IMG/VR virus record: IMGVR_UViG_3300045747_000339
Location: 1 to 31,521 of that record
Source: a virus
Direction: 5' to 3' (one strand)
Length of the DNA stretch: 31,521 bases
Part shown: one piece after another, positions 28,378 through 31,521 of the stretch
Numbering within the stretch: the stretch's first letter is position 1
Layout of the letters: each line of letters opens with the position of its first letter
Made by a program: the position numbers and the translations under genes
The notes under the pieces: model-generated
The model's input: the letters and a program-made list of their open reading frames with translations, nothing else
Told to the model about the DNA's origin: nothing
Databases searched by the model: none

Positions 28378-28919
28378 AAACTCCCGTGTCTAATTAAGTA
28401 TAACATATGATGGTAGATTTTAAAAGTATTTTCTGCATCATCTTGAGCATCATGCTTACGACCTTGAAACCTTAATCCTAATGCTTTCATAGCGGTACTA
28501 AGCCCACCACTGTGAACGCCATTATTCTTTGCAATACTTCGGCTAACTACTAAAGTCTTTGCATCAATATGCCGACGCCCGAACACCCAATCTAGCTTTG
28601 CATCGTCACCAAGTTGCTCCTTAACACAATCTGCGTCATCGCCGCCCCACGTAACCGGATTCATAAACTCCGAATGCCGCCTATGAAACTCTTTTAGTAG
28701 AATATATGCGTCATCTAACAGCATGCCTTCCTTGTCTACTTGTGCTTGCGTAATGCCGCAAAGATCTGTAATATAAGGTGCAATAGGTTCGCCCGGGTTA
28801 ACATAAACACGAAGACGTCCGACGATGTCTCCTGTATTAGTATCGCCTGCTACTGCACCAATTTGTACAATCTTACCCGAAGGTTGATTAAGTTCTAAGT
28901 CTAGTGCTGTAAGTATCAT
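28374..28919 (-). CDS. DEDDh 3'-5' exonuclease
   Basis: A 181-residue exonuclease of the RNase T/DnaQ superfamily. Catalytic motifs: Exo I LDLEL (Asp7, Glu9), Exo II WGGDDADCVK (Asp94), and Exo III HDAQDDAENT (His156, Asp161), so all DEDDh residues are present. KIVQIGAVAGDTNTGDI after Exo I is family-like. It could proofread, trim RNA ends or degrade host nucleic acid. It is the first gene of its unit, with the ATG at 28919 only 6 nt downstream of a perfect promoter, so the mRNA is predicted to be leaderless. Confidence 0.9.
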   Translation of the reverse strand: MILTALDLELNQPSGKIVQIGAVAGDTNTGDIVGRLRVYVNPGEPIAPYITDLCGITQAQVDKEGMLLDDAYILLKEFHRRHSEFMNPVTWGGDDADCVKEQLGDDAKLDWVFGRRHIDAKTLVVSRSIAKNNGVHSGGLSTAMKALGLRFQGRKHDAQDDAENTFKIYHHMLYLIRHGSF

Positions 28920-28925
28920 ACAACA

Positions 28926-28954
28926 AGTATAACACGATACTTACAAAATGTCAA
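28926..28954 (-). promoter_or_regulatory. Sigma70-type promoter TTGACA-17-TATACT, leaderless, stop codon in -35
   Basis: On the minus strand TTGACA is at 28954-28949 and TATACT at 28931-28926, with a 17-bp spacer. The TGA of the 137-residue gene is embedded in the -35. Six nt separate the -10 from the ATG at 28919. The whole 31-bp gap between the genes is therefore promoter. Confidence 0.92.
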
Positions 28955-29364
28955 ATAGTTGTTTTACCAAACCGTAAGTAGTATTCAGTAAGTTTCGGCG
29001 TTGCTAATGTTGCACGAATAACATATTGATATCCATATCCAATGAGATCTACTGCCCTATGCCATTCCGGCGGCTTCATTGCGTTTTCCATTACCCACAT
29101 TCCTTTCTCACTTACTTGCCAATCCCATAACGGTTGGGCGGCATAAAGGTCGGGATCTTCGGCATCTCCAACTTTAAATGAATGTACAGTTATTTCTTTT
29201 GTTTCGACAACTTTGTTATCTATCATCATAAATTTCTGTAATCGAGCGGGTGGTTGATTGGATCGAATTATCCAATTAGTTTCTTCCACCCATTTATCGA
29301 CTGATGTCGTTGATGGCATCGGAATTCCGTTATAGTCTTTTATTGATCTTATTTGCTGAGCCAT
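28951..29364 (-). CDS. Hypothetical phage protein, 137 aa
   Basis: Contains KDYNGIPMPSTTSVDKWVEE at the N-terminus, several aromatic-rich strands (QPLWDWQVSEKGMWVMENAM) and a C-terminal YGYQYVIRATLATPKLTEYY. It looks like a compact alpha/beta protein with no motif I recognise. The start overlaps the 64-residue gene upstream by 16 nt. The stop is part of the next promoter. Confidence 0.75.
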   Translation of the reverse strand: MAQQIRSIKDYNGIPMPSTTSVDKWVEETNWIIRSNQPPARLQKFMMIDNKVVETKEITVHSFKVGDAEDPDLYAAQPLWDWQVSEKGMWVMENAMKPPEWHRAVDLIGYGYQYVIRATLATPKLTEYYLRFGKTTI

Positions 29365-29543
29365 TTCAATGCAAACATTATTGCATGTTTTTCATTTGGG
29401 AATCTAAAAGTGTATATAGGGGAATCGCTTAACGCATCTTTGTAAGCGAAATCCCAATTAATTTCACCGCAATAATCATTGCACCAGTTTATAGCACCAC
29501 TAACTTGATTAACATCTTGCCCCGCTAACTCAATGTTAGTCAT
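29349..29543 (-). CDS. Hypothetical protein, 64 aa
   Basis: MTNIELAGQDVNQVSGAINW, then a CNDYCGEINWDFAY stretch and the C-terminus FRFPNEKHAIMFALKWLSK. The C-terminal pattern (FxFxNExxAxxFALKW) is common in small phage proteins of unknown role. It overlaps neighbours by 4 nt upstream and 16 nt downstream. Confidence 0.75.
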   Translation of the reverse strand: MTNIELAGQDVNQVSGAINWCNDYCGEINWDFAYKDALSDSPIYTFRFPNEKHAIMFALKWLSK

Positions 29544-29980
29544 GTTGGCTTTACGGACTTCTTCTTAAAATAAGTTCGCTTCTTCGAAGGACGCTTTTCG
29601 GATAACGGAGTATGTTTAGTTGCATCATGCGACCGATCCATTGCAGCATTAATTTCATCAACTGACGGCTCAGGATGTTCAAAGTCCATTGCACCTTGCG
29701 GTAACGGCATTCCTAACTGCTTAGTAAACCTATTGCTTGCTTGTTGATTTTGTTTTCGAAACAAATTAATGGGGCCTCGAGCATCTGCACTAATTGTATC
29801 GAAACTGCGAACTTCGTAAACTGGATCGATGTGTGTCGGAACTTCGATGATGTAGAGGTCTTCTGCACCGTAGTTTTCGCCTAGATGTTGAAGATCGATA
29901 ATCTCAACTACCCTCCCCTCTACTAGGTTCTTTTCACCAAGGTGTATCCACACCTTGTCTTTTATTGTATATTGTGTCAT
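29540..29980 (-). CDS. Hypothetical protein with basic C-terminus, 146 aa
   Basis: The first 80 residues form a probable small barrel (IKDKVWIHLGEKNLVEGRVV, then EDLYIIEVPTHIDPVYEVRS). A linker with PEPSVDEINAAMDRSHDATK and a strongly basic tail (SEKRPSKKRTYFKKKSVK) follow. The barrel plus tail could bind nucleic acid, but no evidence goes beyond charge. It starts 12 nt after the stop of the 57-residue gene and overlaps the next by 4 nt. Confidence 0.75.
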   Translation of the reverse strand: MTQYTIKDKVWIHLGEKNLVEGRVVEIIDLQHLGENYGAEDLYIIEVPTHIDPVYEVRSFDTISADARGPINLFRKQNQQASNRFTKQLGMPLPQGAMDFEHPEPSVDEINAAMDRSHDATKHTPLSEKRPSKKRTYFKKKSVKPT

Positions 29981-29992
29981 ATTAGTTAGCTA

Positions 29993-30166
29993 TCATGAAT
30001 CGTCATCAACTGATGCTAGTGGTCCTTTACCTTCGAGTAGCTCTTTAACAAATCGAAGAGCTTTACGATTAGTATCAAACACATATTCGCAATCTTCATC
30101 TGAGGTGCGTAGTCCTACTACTACACCGTTTTTTACTTTGCGAACTTCTATTGATTCAAAATCCAT
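29993..30166 (-). CDS. Small protein, 57 aa
   Basis: A gap frame with ATG at 30166 and TGA at 29995-29993. The protein reads MDFESIEVRKVKNGVVVGLR, then TSDEDCEYVFDTNRKALRF and a C-terminal KELLEGKGPLASVDDDS. A beta-hairpin followed by a helix is likely. The AAGG ribosome site precedes the ATG, and the spacing to both neighbours (18 and 12 nt) fits the operon. The pattern (a hairpin with xKNGxVV, then a FxxTNRKALxF helix) recalls small T4-like phage proteins, but no function is known. Confidence 0.75.
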   Translation of the reverse strand: MDFESIEVRKVKNGVVVGLRTSDEDCEYVFDTNRKALRFVKELLEGKGPLASVDDDS

Positions 30167-30184
30167 GATATACCTTAGTTAATC

Positions 30185-30901
30185 TTACTGTGGAACAGAC
30201 AGATTGTAGTTGAAGTGGAAGATTCCGATATGTGATATTTCTTTACTCAAGTCGTGATCACACCAGCAGTCAAATCCTGCGGCCTTTGCTTTTGAGCAGA
30301 AGTAAATGTCCTCACCAATTTCAAGATTAAGCTCTGGAACGAACTCTTGCAAGTAATGTGGTTGTGGAACTTTTTCGTATACTGAGCGATGAACCATCAT
30401 CATACCGTGAGGTAGAACATCTACCTTTTCCATCGGTGGGCTGTTATCGTCAGTAACTAATTCTGTAAATTTTCCGGGATTTCCCATCATACCGGTGAAT
30501 CCCGGATTTGGGAATCGGCGGCGGCGATAGTTCGCACCGACAAGTGGTACCCCGCGTTGCAGCATCTTAATAGGTGCATCAATTGGGAATTTCATATCAC
30601 TATCTACCCACCATGCATAATCAAAATCTGACTTCATAAAGATGTCAGTAAGATTGCGCCGGGCAATTGTGATAACACTTCCGATGTTAAATGCACAGTT
30701 AATCTTAACCCCGTTTGCGACTAAGTTTGCGCATGCCATTGCTAGGTGTTGTGCAAATTCCGCATTCACCATTTCCATCGCTGGAACAAGAATCATTACA
30801 CTAGGAGTTTTTCCTTGTGGTGCTTGAGCCGGCGCCTTCGGAGCCGCTGCGTTAACAGGATTCTGCCGTACGGGAATTTGTAGTTTACCTTTGTTTTTCA
30901 T
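30185..30901 (-). CDS. GT-A type glycosyltransferase-like protein
   Basis: A 238-residue protein. After a Pro/Ala-rich, probably disordered 33-residue N-terminus comes a GT-A-like fold: VMILVPAMEMVNAEFAQHLA, then ITIARRNLTDIFMKSDFDYA, and the metal-binding DxD motif WWVDSDMKF (DSD at 100-102). VPLVGANYRRRRFPNPGF and an HGMMMVHRSVYEKV strand follow, then GEDIYFCSKAKAAGFDCWCD, as in family-2-like enzymes. It may glycosylate phage DNA, a phage protein or a host surface. The sugar cannot be predicted. It overlaps its upstream gene by 17 nt. Confidence 0.85.
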   Translation of the reverse strand: MKNKGKLQIPVRQNPVNAAAPKAPAQAPQGKTPSVMILVPAMEMVNAEFAQHLAMACANLVANGVKINCAFNIGSVITIARRNLTDIFMKSDFDYAWWVDSDMKFPIDAPIKMLQRGVPLVGANYRRRRFPNPGFTGMMGNPGKFTELVTDDNSPPMEKVDVLPHGMMMVHRSVYEKVPQPHYLQEFVPELNLEIGEDIYFCSKAKAAGFDCWCDHDLSKEISHIGIFHFNYNLSVPQ

Positions 30902-31046
30902 TATTTTCCTTTTGGAGTTGAATAAGTTTTTGTTGACTGCTTGACAACAATTGTATACCTATATAATCTAATTTATCGTTTAAGACAGCATCTAATGCAA
31001 AGTTTGAATCTATTGCTACGCTGGTTTCAGTATTTGCTTCAGACAT
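30885..31046 (-). CDS. Small protein, 53 aa
   Basis: Starts at the ATG at 31046, which overlaps the stop of the gene upstream (TAATG); a longer frame from 31091 would run deep into that gene and is not needed. Sequence MSEANTETSVAIDSNFALDA, then a helical C-terminus IGIQLLSSSQQKLIQLQKEN. No family is recognised. Confidence 0.7.
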   Translation of the reverse strand: MSEANTETSVAIDSNFALDAVLNDKLDYIGIQLLSSSQQKLIQLQKENNEKQR

Positions 31047-31252
31047 TACATTGTTTGGAGATATTTTATAACTGCCTTTGCCTCTCGACAATCATCTTTA
31101 CTCACTAACAAATCAAAAACATCGTGAGTTGCTAAATGCATGTTAGTTTGTTCTTCTTTTTTCAAAGAAGACATATCAAGCGGTGATTTTGTGCCATCGG
31201 CATTATTCCGCTCGAGTTTAAGTGTAAAATTTCTACATATAATTTTGTGCAT
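31046..31252 (-). CDS. Small protein, 68 aa, first gene of its unit
   Basis: The ATG at 31252 is preferred over one at 31300 because the extra 16 residues of the longer frame would be coded by the promoter and the preceding gene. Sequence MHKIICRNFTLKLERNNADG, with a C-terminal helix REAKAVIKYLQTM. The ATG is 6 nt downstream of a TATACT -10, so the message should be leaderless. Function is unknown. Confidence 0.75.
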   Translation of the reverse strand: MHKIICRNFTLKLERNNADGTKSPLDMSSLKKEEQTNMHLATHDVFDLLVSKDDCREAKAVIKYLQTM

Positions 31253-31258
31253 ACGATT

Positions 31259-31287
31259 AGTATATAATACATGTGTTAACAAGTCAA
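31259..31287 (-). promoter_or_regulatory. Sigma70-type promoter TTGACT-17-TATACT, leaderless
   Basis: On the minus strand TTGACT is at 31287-31282 and TATACT at 31264-31259, with a 17-bp spacer. The ATG at 31252 follows after 6 nt. It heads the unit 31252 to 28951. Confidence 0.88.
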
Positions 31288-31290
31288 CCG

Positions 31291-31521
31291 TTATTTGCAA
31301 GTCCTAACCATTGCCGCAGTAATACCTGCTAGCTCATTTGCAAATTTGTAATTAACTGGCTGACGGATAGTATCTACCTTTATACTGTTGAAGAACTGTG
31401 TGCTATGATCATCGTAGTTGTATCTAACCAACTGATTGATCGGCGGCGATGAAGATACTTGTAAATCAAGTTTATAGCACCTAGTAGCACTATCTCCAGT
31501 TGTACCGTGGAAGGTTAGTTC
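31291..31521 (-). CDS. C-terminal part of a phage protein (cut by window edge)
   Basis: An open frame enters from the right edge and ends at the TAA at 31293-31291, giving 76 residues. It starts ELTFHGTTGDSATRCYKLDL and continues with QVSSSPPINQLVRYNYDDHS and NSIKVDTIRQPVNYKFANEL. Beta-rich with no known motif. It ends 4 nt before the -35 of the next promoter. Family and start are unknown because the N-terminus lies outside the window. Confidence 0.7.
   Translation of the reverse strand, partial: ELTFHGTTGDSATRCYKLDLQVSSSPPINQLVRYNYDDHSTQFFNSIKVDTIRQPVNYKFANELAGITAAMVRTCK

Noticed and set aside
29955-30182. 75-residue plus-strand frame over the gap near 30 kb
   Set aside because: The minus-strand 57-residue frame fits the operon direction, spacing and ribosome site; the plus frame is its shadow.
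1-31521. tRNA, rRNA or riboswitch
   Set aside because: No cloverleaf or recognisable RNA gene was seen in the short gaps between genes, all of which are accounted for by promoters, hairpins or coding sequence.

Overview
The window looks like part of a T4-like (Pantevenvirales-type) tailed-phage genome from an aquatic bacterial host. Supporting this are a T4 gp44-type clamp-loader ATPase, a T4 endonuclease V homologue, phage PhoH, a GroES-like co-chaperonin, a MazG-like NTP pyrophosphatase, a P-loop polynucleotide-kinase-like protein, an 8.5-kb tail-fibre gene, and very tight packing with ATGA/TAATG overlaps. T4-late-type promoters (core TAAATA) are also present. There are no tRNA or rRNA genes, and no gene-free stretch longer than about 120 bp. 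The host cannot be named. The QueD subtype and a BPSL0761-like protein point loosely to Proteobacteria.

Layout from left to right: (1) 1-737, two minus-strand genes behind a late promoter. (2) 852-1607, plus-strand phoH, closed by a bidirectional terminator. (3) 1683-6774, minus-strand early-type units: a zinc-ribbon membrane protein, clamp loader, nucleotidyltransferase, P-loop kinase, MazG, a GIY-YIG homing endonuclease, GroES and a truncated DnaE-like protein. (4) 6805-18348, the minus-strand fibre/adhesin module: a small conserved protein, a short fibre-like protein, a He_PIG-repeat protein and a 2829-residue fibre. (5) 18410-20620, a plus-strand zinc-ribbon gene, a minus-strand sufC-sufB/D pair, and a plus-strand membrane-anchored Lys/Pro-repeat protein. 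(6) 20621-31521, four minus-strand early-type units with denV, queD, an AbrB-like protein, clpP, a DEDDh exonuclease, a glycosyltransferase-like protein and many small phage proteins of unknown function.

Two promoter classes can be read directly. Seven minus-strand sigma70-type promoters (six with an exact 17-bp spacer, one with 16) each head a compact operon. In four of them the -10 box ends only 5-6 nt before the ATG, so the first mRNA should be leaderless. In three the TGA stop of the upstream gene lies inside the -35 TTGAC. A second class has an NNTAAATA box and precedes structural genes, phoH, the suf pair and the lysine-rich protein, often as back-to-back divergent pairs.

The most unusual content is the late-type suf pair, which keeps the SufC and SufB/D folds but has lost the usual SufB/D Cys/His pair and part of the ABC signature. 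Next are the DnaE fragment, which ends just before the catalytic aspartates, and the very compact promoter architecture. Several small genes were found by translating gaps: 3766-3933, 20621-20782, 20772-20939, 29993-30166, and the two edge fragments.
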